64,000 nucleotides of DNA from Alistipes sp. (GTDB lineage: Bacteria > Bacteroidota > Bacteroidia > Bacteroidales > Rikenellaceae), in NCBI GenBank assembly GCA_017465605.1, contig JAFTVW010000005.1, forward strand, positions 1 to 64,000, in the 5' to 3' direction. A model generated the notes under the pieces. The model worked only from the letters and a program-made list of their open reading frames with translations. It was not told the DNA's origin and made no database searches. The translations under genes were made by a program, and so were the position numbers. Each line of letters begins with the position of its first letter. Position 1 is the first letter of the stretch. Below, piece by piece: positions 41,438 to 50,070 of this stretch.

Positions 41438-43429
41438 CTATATCAAATTTAAGAGTGATAAAACGAAAATAAGTACCAAGAACAACAATGCAAAGAGAAT
41501 GTAGTTGTTGATTTTGCCTGTGCGTAGAGCCATAATTCGCTTGTTGATGATGTAGAGAAGTTCCACCCACCACGCGGCAAACAATCGGTCGATTTTGTCC
41601 TTATGGCGCACATTGTAGTTGTGCGACGAAGGGAAAATCTCGCTTTTGCTCACTCGACGACCCTCAATGGTGTTTTGTGTAAGGTTGGTTGCAACCGACT
41701 CCAACCCCTCCGAGAAAGACTCTCCCGTATATTGCATACGAATATTAGGCGAAGTGAATCCACAACCCCAAGTAGGGCCTTGCGAGATGGTACGATTGGC
41801 TTGTGCGCGGCTCTTTAATTTATAGAGCAGGGCGATAACTATGATTAGTAACCAAGCTGTAAGCGATACTTTGCAAAGTGTTGGATTAATGTAGCCACCG
41901 AATACCGAAAGCGATGATTGCGAGAGTTGCATCGAAACTCTCTCTACGACATTCACTGCATACTGAGGAAGTGTTCCAATCAGAATAATACCAGCAGCGG
42001 GTATTGCCATTGCTCCAATTCGGTAACCATCAACCTCCTCGGCCTCGGCAACGTGGTGATGGCGAGGCGAGCCTAAGAATACGGTGCTATACAACTTTGT
42101 AAACGCTAATACAACTATTCCTCCAATGAGCGACAATGATAAAATTCCTGCGGCTGATGCGAGTGTGTCCATTCCGTCGCGTACGCTGTTAAACATTCCC
42201 AAATAGATGAGGAATTCGCCAATAAATCCGTTGAGCGGAGGCAGTGCGCAGATTGCGATAGTTGAAATGAGGAAGAGAATAGCCGTAACGGGCATACTTT
42301 TGGCAACTCCTCCAAAACGGTCAAGCAGGGTGGTATGCATCTGGGAGTAGATGTTTCCTGCTCCAAAGAATAGCAACGACTTGAATAGCGAGTGATTAAT
42401 CGTGTGCATCAATGCTCCACAGAGTGCCAACGTGGCAACAATGTCGTTGCCCGATGCGCGAGCAATGGTCGAGATACCCAAGCCGATGAAAATAACTCCG
42501 ATATTCTCGATACTTGAATACGCCAGCAGTCGTTTTACATCGTTTTGCACGGCTGCTAAAATCACACCCCACAAGCCTGTAACAATTCCAGCCGTAAGAA
42601 GAATAATACCAGCGATGTGTAGTTCTTCCAAATTAGAAATTTGCCACACAACACGCATAATACCATATACGCCTGTTTTAATCATTACTCCCGACATTAT
42701 GCCCGATACGTGAGATGGAGCGGCGGGGTGAGCCTCGGGAAGCCAAACGTGCATAGGGAATAGACCCGCTTTCATTCCAAATCCCAAAAGGAATAGAATG
42801 AGCAGGAGAATAGTTTTCCCTTGACTAAAACAGATGGGCAACGCATCGAATGATGCCGAGCCGCAGCAGGTATAGGCCGTTGTGAATCCAGCGACAAGGA
42901 ATACAAAACCGATATGCATCATCACAAGGTAACTCAATGCTGCGCGCATAACCTCGGCTCGTTGTGCATCAAACAGAATCAGTATAAATGATGCAATTGT
43001 CATCAACTCCCAAGCCAGCAGGAACGAAAAACCTCCGCTCGACATCACCACCAGCATCATCGAAACGATAAGTATGGCGAGTGCTGCATAGTGCATCGAG
43101 ATATGTGCCGACGATTTTTTGTCGAGATATTGTTGAAGATAGCCCTTTGAATAAATAAGGGTTGCGCAACCTGCTATTGCTATGATTAGCAGAAATATTG
43201 CTGCAAGCGAATCAATCGTCAACGATTCTTGTCCGAATAGAGGGCCAATCATCTCGACGATTTTGAAATTCTCAGCTCCCGCAAGTACGGCAATCGAGGG
43301 TACAGCCAACGCCAAAGCGGTAATAGCTATTACGGCAGTTGTTACCCAAACCTTGAAACGTAGCGGTGTGATGAAAATCACAGCTACCAGCAGGGAGAGG
43401 AATAATAGAAGATAGAGATAAAACATCAA
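41438..43429 (-). CDS. HyfB/NuoL-like antiporter-type subunit
   Basis: A 663-residue polytopic protein, first gene of the complex operon. It has FLLAWELMTIASFILILFD (channel Glu), FGMKAGLFPMHVWLPEAHPAAPSHVSG (channel Lys) and SSIENIGVIFIGLG, all hallmarks of the HyfB/Mrp antiporter-like subunits that pump H+ or Na+. The C-terminal part has the hydrophilic GPTWGCGF motif and a last membrane segment, as in HyfB. It starts 103 bases after rsmE on the same strand. With five genes spaced by three or four bases, the operon is tightly coupled. Confidence 0.91.
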   Translation of the reverse strand: MMFYLYLLLFLSLLVAVIFITPLRFKVWVTTAVIAITALALAVPSIAVLAGAENFKIVEMIGPLFGQESLTIDSLAAIFLLIIAIAGCATLIYSKGYLQQYLDKKSSAHISMHYAALAILIVSMMLVVMSSGGFSFLLAWELMTIASFILILFDAQRAEVMRAALSYLVMMHIGFVFLVAGFTTAYTCCGSASFDALPICFSQGKTILLLILFLLGFGMKAGLFPMHVWLPEAHPAAPSHVSGIMSGVMIKTGVYGIMRVVWQISNLEELHIAGIILLTAGIVTGLWGVILAAVQNDVKRLLAYSSIENIGVIFIGLGISTIARASGNDIVATLALCGALMHTINHSLFKSLLFFGAGNIYSQMHTTLLDRFGGVAKSMPVTAILFLISTIAICALPPLNGFIGEFLIYLGMFNSVRDGMDTLASAAGILSLSLIGGIVVLAFTKLYSTVFLGSPRHHHVAEAEEVDGYRIGAMAIPAAGIILIGTLPQYAVNVVERVSMQLSQSSLSVFGGYINPTLCKVSLTAWLLIIVIALLYKLKSRAQANRTISQGPTWGCGFTSPNIRMQYTGESFSEGLESVATNLTQNTIEGRRVSKSEIFPSSHNYNVRHKDKIDRLFAAWWVELLYIINKRIMALRTGKINNYILFALLFLVLIFVLSLLNLI

Positions 43430-43532
43430 GAAACTTATTTAAGTTTTTATTAAAAAGTCTATTTTTACTACATTAGCTCATTCTGAGCTCTTTGCGATTA
43501 TTATGGGTTTGTAAGTGGCATCGCTCCCGAAT

Positions 43533-44246
43533 CTAAGGCATCGTATTCACTACGGCAGTCATTATAGTTGCAGTGAGGGCTGCTGTCTCGGTGCGCAGTC
43601 GCTGGTGGCCGAGAGTAATCGGCTCAAATCCATTTTCGAGTGCAAAATTAATCTCTTCTGGCGAAAAATCACCTTCCGGGCCAATTAAAATTAAAATATT
43701 TTCGCCTTTTCGTATAATTGAGGGGAGATAAGATTTTTCTTTGCCGACGTCGGCGCAATGTGCAATAAACTTCTGCCCATCGAATGGTGTTTGTACAAGT
43801 TCTCTAAAAGAGATCAGTTCATCAAACTGCGGGTGATATGCTTTCAACGACTGCTTAACGGCCGATGTTATAACTCTCATCTCTCGCTCGTATTTTATGG
43901 TGCGACGCTCGCTGTGCGTACACTCGATTGGTACAAAACGTGTAACGCCCACCTCGGTAGCCTTCTCTAAAAACCATTCGTATCGCTCGATATTCTTTGT
44001 GGGGGCTACGGCCATAGTAAGCGAGTAGGGCATCTTTTCATACTCAGTTTGGGTGCTTACAACCTCAATTGTGCAGTGATGCTGATGTGCCTCTATGATT
44101 TTGCACAGATGCAAATTACCTTTGCCATCGGTTACGTGCAGCTCATCGCCAACACCCAAACGAAGCACTCGAACACAATGTTTCGACTCCTCGTCACCCA
44201 AAGTATATATGGGAGGAGTGATATCAGGTGCGTAAAATAGTTGCAT
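43533..44246 (-). CDS. rsmE: 16S rRNA m3U1498 methyltransferase
   Basis: A 237-residue SPOUT methyltransferase with an N-terminal PUA-like domain (about 1-70, HCVRVLRLGVGDELHVTDG) and the C-terminal knot: LIGPEGDFSPEEINFALENG and LGHQRLRTETAAL. It methylates N3 of U1498 in 16S rRNA. It lies upstream of the hydrogenase-related operon on the same strand, probably as a separate or leading gene, and is divergent from the M3 peptidase gene 51 bases away. Confidence 0.95.
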   Translation of the reverse strand: MQLFYAPDITPPIYTLGDEESKHCVRVLRLGVGDELHVTDGKGNLHLCKIIEAHQHHCTIEVVSTQTEYEKMPYSLTMAVAPTKNIERYEWFLEKATEVGVTRFVPIECTHSERRTIKYEREMRVITSAVKQSLKAYHPQFDELISFRELVQTPFDGQKFIAHCADVGKEKSYLPSIIRKGENILILIGPEGDFSPEEINFALENGFEPITLGHQRLRTETAALTATIMTAVVNTMP

Positions 44247-44297
44247 AACGTTTAGTTAAATATTATCTTTGCAAAGATATTAATAATATATTAAGGA

Positions 44298-46604
44298 ATG
44301 AAACGCTTTTCAGGTTTATTAGCATTTGTAATGGTGATTATGAGTTTGTCAGCCTGCAAAAATAGGAATAATATGGCAGATAACCCGTTTTTTGAGTCGG
44401 AGTGGACAACTCCATATGGAGTCCCGCCATTCGACCGCATAAAGTTTGAGCATTATAAGCCTGCATTCGAGCAGGGTATGTCGCTACACAACGAGGAGAT
44501 TGCCCGCATCGTTGAATCGAGTGAGGAGCCAACGTTTGAGAATACGATTTTGGCATTCGATAACTCCGGGCAGATGCTTTCACGCGTGGCAACAGTGTTT
44601 GGTATGCTCGAAGCTGCCGAAACCAACGAGCAGATGCAGGATTTATCTGCCGAGATAATGCCGCAATTGGCTGCACATAGCGACTCTTTCCTGATGAATG
44701 AAAAACTATTCGATAGGGTCAAATCGGTCTATGAGCGTCGTGAGGCTCTCAAACTCGACGATGAACAGAAACGACTCACCGAGAAGATTTACAATAGCTT
44801 TGTGCGTTCAGGAGCATTGCTCTCGGCTGAAAATAAGAACCGATTGAAGCAAATCAATGAAAAGCTATCATCGCATAGTGTAACATTTGGTCAAAATCTA
44901 CTCTCCGAGACCAATGATTATGTGTTGGAACTAACGCGTGAAGACGTGGTTGGTGTTCCGGGAAATGTGCGAGATGCAGCTATGGAGTTGGCAAAGTCAA
45001 AGGGCAAGGAGTCGTATATGTTCACTCTGCACGAGCCGAGCCGAATTCCACTATTGACCTATGCTAAAAAACGCTCTGTAAGGGAAGCTATCTTTAAGGC
45101 TTATATTGCTCGTGGAAACAACGGCAATGAGTATGATAATAAGTCAATTGTAGCCGAGATGGCGCAGTTGCGATGCGAGAAGGCAAAGTTGCTGGGCTAC
45201 GATAGTTATGCAGAATATGTAACCTTCGATGAGATGGCGGGCTCGGCCAAAGCTGTTTATGAATTGTTGGAGGGCGTATGGAATCCTGCATTGGAGAAGG
45301 CAAAGCAGGAGTTGGCCCGTATGGAGGCAATCTTTGCCCGCGAGGAGGGTAATGATGCAAAATTCGAGGCTTGGGATTGGTGGTATTACGCCGAGAAGTT
45401 GCGTAAGTCGGAGTATAACCTCGAAGAGGAGACCGTGCGCCAATATTTGTCGCTGGATAATGTAAAGAGTGGAATTTTCTTCCTTGCCAATCGTTTGTAT
45501 AACATCACTTTCCGTCCACTGAAAGCCCCATCGTATCATCAGGAGTGTGAGGCCTACGAGGTACTTGATAATGATGATAAGGTGCTTGGCGTTCTGTATT
45601 TTGATTTCCACCCCAGAGCAGGAAAGAGTGGCGGAGCTTGGTGCGGTACATATGTTGATCAAACCTACAAAGATGGTAAGAGAGTATGTCCAGTCGTAAG
45701 CATCGTTTGCAACTTTACCCGCCCAACGGGAGGTGTGCCAGCATTGTTATCAATTGATGAGACTAAAACTCTTTTCCACGAGTTTGGCCACGCTCTGCAC
45801 AATCTTTTTGCCGATGTTAAATATCGCGGTTTGGCAAATGTAGAGGGTGATTTTGTGGAGTTGCCATCGCAGATTATGGAGAATTGGGCATTTGCTCCTG
45901 AATTGCTGCGTCAATATGCGGTGCATTATCGTACAAGCGAGGTAATTCCAAATGATATAATTGAGAAGATTGGTCGCGCATCAACCTTCAACGAGGGCTT
46001 TGCGGTAACTGAACTTGTAGCAGCTGCGTTGGCCGATATGGATATACACTCATTACAGGGTGGCGAAAAGATTGATGTGATGGAGTTCGAGCGTAAAGCA
46101 TTGACCGAAAAACGAGGCCTGATTCCGCAGATTGAACCTCGCTATCACTATACCTATTTCAGCCACATCTTCAATGGTGGATACTCTTCGGGATACTATT
46201 TCTATATCTGGGCCGAGGTGTTGGATAAAGATGCCTATCAAGCTTTCATAGAGAGTGGAGACTTGTTTAGTAGCGATGTGGCTGCTCGTTTCCGCAGTGA
46301 GATTTTGTCGAAGGGCGGAACTCGCAAGGGTATGGATATGTATCGGGCATTTAGAGGTGCCGACCCCGATAAACTTGCAATGTTGGTGGCGCGAGGTTTG
46401 GTAGATAAAGACGATGTTGCCCTTACCGAGCCATTGGCTAATGATGTAGAGGTAGGAAAAATTGTAAAAGTCGATACTCGCGCTCAGGCTCGTGAGCGAG
46501 CCGAGCGTTCTCGTCGTGAAAGAGCCGAGGCAAAGATGCGTGCCGATTCTGCCGCATTGGCCGATTCGTTGGCAAAGGTTGATGAGCAGCCGTCAGAGAT
46601 GTAA
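44298..46604 (+). CDS. dcp: M3-family peptidyl-dipeptidase (Dcp-like) lipoprotein, copy 1
   Basis: A 768-residue zinc peptidase of full Dcp length. A lipobox (SLSAC, Cys20) anchors it, so it acts outside the inner membrane, unlike cytoplasmic E. coli Dcp. The zinc motif HEFGHALH begins at His494; DFVELPSQIMENW and HIFNGGYSSGYYFYIWAE are conserved substrate/zinc elements. It should remove dipeptides from the C-terminus of short peptides. A charged tail of about 50 residues after the catalytic domain (RAEAKMRADSAALADSLAK) is absent from copy 2. The paralogue follows 145 bases later. Confidence 0.92.
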   Translation: MKRFSGLLAFVMVIMSLSACKNRNNMADNPFFESEWTTPYGVPPFDRIKFEHYKPAFEQGMSLHNEEIARIVESSEEPTFENTILAFDNSGQMLSRVATVFGMLEAAETNEQMQDLSAEIMPQLAAHSDSFLMNEKLFDRVKSVYERREALKLDDEQKRLTEKIYNSFVRSGALLSAENKNRLKQINEKLSSHSVTFGQNLLSETNDYVLELTREDVVGVPGNVRDAAMELAKSKGKESYMFTLHEPSRIPLLTYAKKRSVREAIFKAYIARGNNGNEYDNKSIVAEMAQLRCEKAKLLGYDSYAEYVTFDEMAGSAKAVYELLEGVWNPALEKAKQELARMEAIFAREEGNDAKFEAWDWWYYAEKLRKSEYNLEEETVRQYLSLDNVKSGIFFLANRLYNITFRPLKAPSYHQECEAYEVLDNDDKVLGVLYFDFHPRAGKSGGAWCGTYVDQTYKDGKRVCPVVSIVCNFTRPTGGVPALLSIDETKTLFHEFGHALHNLFADVKYRGLANVEGDFVELPSQIMENWAFAPELLRQYAVHYRTSEVIPNDIIEKIGRASTFNEGFAVTELVAAALADMDIHSLQGGEKIDVMEFERKALTEKRGLIPQIEPRYHYTYFSHIFNGGYSSGYYFYIWAEVLDKDAYQAFIESGDLFSSDVAARFRSEILSKGGTRKGMDMYRAFRGADPDKLAMLVARGLVDKDDVALTEPLANDVEVGKIVKVDTRAQARERAERSRRERAEAKMRADSAALADSLAKVDEQPSEM

Positions 46605-46749
46605 GCCGACGACACCTAATCTATGGGAGGGCAATTGCTTAACTATGTGTAATTATAATGATTGCGGTTGCGGTTATGTGGCGTGAGTAGTAAAGCCTTC
46701 ACTTTTCTCCCTGAAAACTTGAAAATGTAAGAACCAAATAAAAGACAAG

Positions 46750-48873
46750 ATGAAAAAATTATTTTTGATGATGACACTAAGTGCATTGTTTGCAGGTTGT
46801 GGCGATGATATGCCTGTACCTGTTTTCCCGGAAATTGATAAGTCGAATCCATTGTTGGCGGAGTGGAATACCCCCTATGCAACTCCTCCATTTGATGAGA
46901 TTAAAATCTCGCATTATGAGCCTGCTTTTGAGACTGCTATCGCGGTATCGCGTGCCGAGATTGATGCCATTGTGAATAATCCGGCGAAGCCAACTTTTAA
47001 GAATACAATCGTTGCAATGGAGCGTCAGGGCGAGTTGCTCGGTCGCATTGCAGGTATCTTCTATAATTTGCGCGAGGCTGATACTTCTGACGAGATGGAC
47101 GCTATTGCACTGCGTATTCAGCCAAAGATGACTGAACTGAGCAATGATATCGCACTCAACCCTCAGCTTTTTGAGCGAGTGAAGGCTGTATATGAGGGCT
47201 CTCGTCGTGGTCTTTCCGATGTAGATGTGAAACTTTTGGAGGATACATACAAGAGTTTTGCTCGCTCGGGCGCGGCCCTATCTGACGAGGATAAAGAGCT
47301 TTATCGTAAATATACTTCTGAGCTCTCGGAGGCTACTTTGCTCTTCGGTCAGAACTCTTTGTCTGCAACAAATGCCTTTGCAATCAATATCACAAATGCT
47401 TCGCAGGTTGCTGAGTTGCCCGACTTCGTAAAGGAGTCGATGGCTGCCGATGCCAAAGCTCGTGGCCAAAAGGGTTGGACCGTTACGTTGAAGGCTCCAA
47501 GTTATATACCATTTGTTACCTATTCATCGCAGCGTGATATAAAAGAGAAATTGTATCGCGCCTACAATACTCGTGCATTGGGTGGCGAGTTCGATAACTC
47601 GGAGATTATTCGCAAAATCACCGCTTTGCGTTTGAAGATTGCTAACTTGCTCGGATATGAGACCTATGCCGACTATGTGTTGGAGGAGCGTATGGCCGAG
47701 AGTTCTAAGACAGTAAACGACTTTTTGGCCGAGTTGCGAGATGCTACTGTTGAGTATGCAAAGAAAGACTATGCTACTATCAACGAGTATGCAAAATCGA
47801 CTGGATTCAAGGGCGATGTAATGCCCTGGGATTGGGCATACTTCACAGAGAAGTATAAGAACGAGAAGTATGCTTTGAACGATGAGCAGGTTAAGCCATA
47901 TTTGAAACTCGATAATGTTATCAAGGGCGTATTTATGGTAGCTGAAAAGCTCTATGGTCTCTCGTTTGTGCCTAATAAGGATATTCAGGTATATCACCCC
48001 GACGTAACTGCCTACGAAGTCTATGATAAGGAGGTGAATGGGAAGCGTGAGCTTTTGTCTGTGTTGTATCTTGATTTCTTCCCTCGCGAGTCAAAGCGTT
48101 CAGGCGCGTGGATGACCGAGTTTAGAGGGACAAAGGTCGTTGAGGGTGTCGAGACACGTCCTTTGGTTTCGCTTGTGATGAACTTCACAAAGCCAACCGA
48201 GACAACTCCTTCGCTCCTAACTTTCGACGAATTCAATACCTTCCTTCACGAGTTCGGCCACGCCTTGCACGGAATGTTGGCAAAGGGTGAGTACGAGTCA
48301 ATGAATGGTACAAGTGTATATCGAGACTTTGTGGAGCTCCCATCGCAGATTATGGAGAATTGGGCAACCGAGAAGGAGTACCTCGATTTGTGGGCCGTAC
48401 ATTACAAAACGGGTGAGCCTATCCCTGCCGACCTTGTTAAGAAGATTACAGCTGCCAAGAACTATTTGGCTGCATACAGCAATGTTCGCCAGCTCTCATT
48501 TGGTATGTCGGATATGGCTTGGCACACTTTGAAACAACCATATACGGGTGAGATTGAGCCATTCGAGGTAGAGGCTATGAAGTCGGTGCAGGTTACTCCC
48601 CTTGTTGCAGGGACTGCTATGTGTCCTTCGTTCACTCACATCTTCTCTGGTGGCTACGCAGCCGGATATTATGGCTATAAGTGGGCTGAGGTGTTGGCTG
48701 CTGATGCCTTCTCGCTCTTCAAACAGAATGGTATTTTCGATGCAAAGACTGCCGAGTCGTTCCGCCATTTGTTGGAGCAGGGTGGTCAGCGTCACCCAAT
48801 GGAACTTTATGTTGAGTTCCGAGGTCACAAGCCCGAGGCAAAGGCTTTGGTAGAGTCAATGGGCTTAAAGTAG
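46750..48873 (+). CDS. dcp: M3-family peptidyl-dipeptidase (Dcp-like) lipoprotein, copy 2
   Basis: A 707-residue paralogue of the preceding gene with the lipobox LFAGC (Cys17), the zinc motif HEFGHALHG beginning at His500, DFVELPSQIMENW, and HIFSGGYAAGYYGYKWAE. Both copies share the opening WNTPYATPPFDEIK-like stretch and the overall layout, so they arose by tandem duplication and have since diverged strongly. Both keep the catalytic residues and may have different peptide preferences. Confidence 0.92.
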   Translation: MKKLFLMMTLSALFAGCGDDMPVPVFPEIDKSNPLLAEWNTPYATPPFDEIKISHYEPAFETAIAVSRAEIDAIVNNPAKPTFKNTIVAMERQGELLGRIAGIFYNLREADTSDEMDAIALRIQPKMTELSNDIALNPQLFERVKAVYEGSRRGLSDVDVKLLEDTYKSFARSGAALSDEDKELYRKYTSELSEATLLFGQNSLSATNAFAINITNASQVAELPDFVKESMAADAKARGQKGWTVTLKAPSYIPFVTYSSQRDIKEKLYRAYNTRALGGEFDNSEIIRKITALRLKIANLLGYETYADYVLEERMAESSKTVNDFLAELRDATVEYAKKDYATINEYAKSTGFKGDVMPWDWAYFTEKYKNEKYALNDEQVKPYLKLDNVIKGVFMVAEKLYGLSFVPNKDIQVYHPDVTAYEVYDKEVNGKRELLSVLYLDFFPRESKRSGAWMTEFRGTKVVEGVETRPLVSLVMNFTKPTETTPSLLTFDEFNTFLHEFGHALHGMLAKGEYESMNGTSVYRDFVELPSQIMENWATEKEYLDLWAVHYKTGEPIPADLVKKITAAKNYLAAYSNVRQLSFGMSDMAWHTLKQPYTGEIEPFEVEAMKSVQVTPLVAGTAMCPSFTHIFSGGYAAGYYGYKWAEVLAADAFSLFKQNGIFDAKTAESFRHLLEQGGQRHPMELYVEFRGHKPEAKALVESMGLK

Positions 48874-48898
48874 TGGTTGAATTAAAACCTAAAACATA

Positions 48899-49879
48899 AT
48901 GAATATGAAGAATTTGATTAAATCTATGCTTGTGATGGTGGCTATGGTGGCTACTATCGGAGCATATGGACAGAAAACATCGGGTAACCCAATATTTGAG
49001 GGTAGATATGCTGACCCAGAGGGAGTTATATTTGGCAAGACCTATTGGATTTATCCCACTTGGTCGATGCCATTCAAAGACCAGCTCCATTTAGACGCAT
49101 TCTCGTCTAAGGATTTGGTTAATTGGACAAAGCACGAGCGCATTATCGACAACTCACGCATTAAGTGGTTGCGTAATGCATTGTGGGCTCCTGCTGCAAT
49201 CGAAAAAGATGGCAAGTATTACATCTTTTTCAGCTGCAACAATATCCAGAATAATGAGCAGTATGGCGGTATTGGTATTGGAGTAGCCGACAATCCCGCA
49301 GGCCCATTCGAGGATTATTTGGGTAAGCCGCTCATCGATAAAATCGTGAATCGTGCGCAACCTATCGACCAATTTGTCTTTAAGGATAAGGACGGCACAT
49401 ACTATATGTATTACGGAGGTTGGGGTCGTTGCAATGTGGTAAAACTCAGCGATGATTTCCGTAGTCTTGTACCTTTCGAGGACGGCTCATTGTATAAGGA
49501 GGTAACTCCAAAGGATTATGTGGAGGGCCCATTTATGTTTATCCGCGATGGTAAGTACTACTTTATGTGGTCGGAGGGTGGCTGGACAGGCCCCAACTAT
49601 CGTGTGGCATATGCAATTGCCGACAATCCACTTGGCCCATTTGTGCGTAAAGACGTAATTTTGCGTACTGACGAGAAGGTGGCAACAGGTGCGGGTCACC
49701 ATTCGGTAATTTACAATGCAAAGAAAGACCAATACTACATTATCTATCACCGTCACCCACTTGGCTCAAAAGAGGGTAATAACCGTGTGACTTGTATTGA
49801 TGTAATGGAGTTTGATAAAGATGGCAATATTCTTCCTATCAAGATGACGTTTGAGGGGGTGAAGAAGGCCAAATTATAG
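48899..49879 (+). CDS. Glycoside hydrolase family 43 protein
   Basis: A 326-residue exported enzyme (signal ending near GAYGQ) with a five-bladed propeller pattern. The three GH43 acidic positions are visible: Asp in GRYADPEGVIF (base), Asp in AQPIDQFVFKD (pKa modulator) and Glu in YVEGPFMF (acid). GH43 enzymes act on arabinose- or xylose-containing and some galactose-containing glycans; the exact activity is not evident. It starts 25 bases after the second M3 gene but has no functional link to it. A GH92 gene is convergent downstream. Confidence 0.88.
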   Translation: MNMKNLIKSMLVMVAMVATIGAYGQKTSGNPIFEGRYADPEGVIFGKTYWIYPTWSMPFKDQLHLDAFSSKDLVNWTKHERIIDNSRIKWLRNALWAPAAIEKDGKYYIFFSCNNIQNNEQYGGIGIGVADNPAGPFEDYLGKPLIDKIVNRAQPIDQFVFKDKDGTYYMYYGGWGRCNVVKLSDDFRSLVPFEDGSLYKEVTPKDYVEGPFMFIRDGKYYFMWSEGGWTGPNYRVAYAIADNPLGPFVRKDVILRTDEKVATGAGHHSVIYNAKKDQYYIIYHRHPLGSKEGNNRVTCIDVMEFDKDGNILPIKMTFEGVKKAKL

Positions 49880-49889
49880 GATAAAAAGC

Positions 49890-49998
49890 GTATAGCAAGG
49901 CTCTTTTGGCATTTTGCTTGTTCTCGAATTCCTCACATACGCCAAGTATGCTGCGGATTCTCGAACTTCGGCAATCTTCAAAATAGCTTTTGCTATAC
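49890..49998 (+). repeat. PAL element, full copy C
   Basis: An imperfect palindrome of about 109 bases from GTATAGCAA to TTGCTATAC. The left arm has CTCTTTTGGCATTTTGCTTG and TCTCGAA; the right arm has TTCTCGAACTTCGGCAATC and TTCAAAATAGC; the centre is CATACGCCAAGTATG. It is the clearest copy. It lies 11 bases after the GH43 stop and before a terminator. Confidence 0.8.
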
Positions 49999-50012
49999 AA
50001 CTTCTGAAACGT

Positions 50013-50049
50013 AAGGGTTGTCTGACAAACTTGTTAGACAACCCTTTCT
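50013..50049. terminator. Bidirectional terminator, GH43 / GH92
   Basis: Stem AAGGGTTGTCT (50013-50023) and AGACAACCCTT (50036-50046), with a further CAA/TTG pairing inside, then TCTT. It separates the convergent GH43 and GH92 genes. Confidence 0.82.
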
Positions 50050-50070
50050 TGTTATTAGGACTTTAAGTCG

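Noticed and set aside
36148..43429. Working group 4 [NiFe] hydrogenase (Hyf)
   Set aside because: The NiFe-binding CxxC pairs of the large subunit and most N2-cluster ligands of the small subunit are absent, and no hyp maturation genes are in the window.
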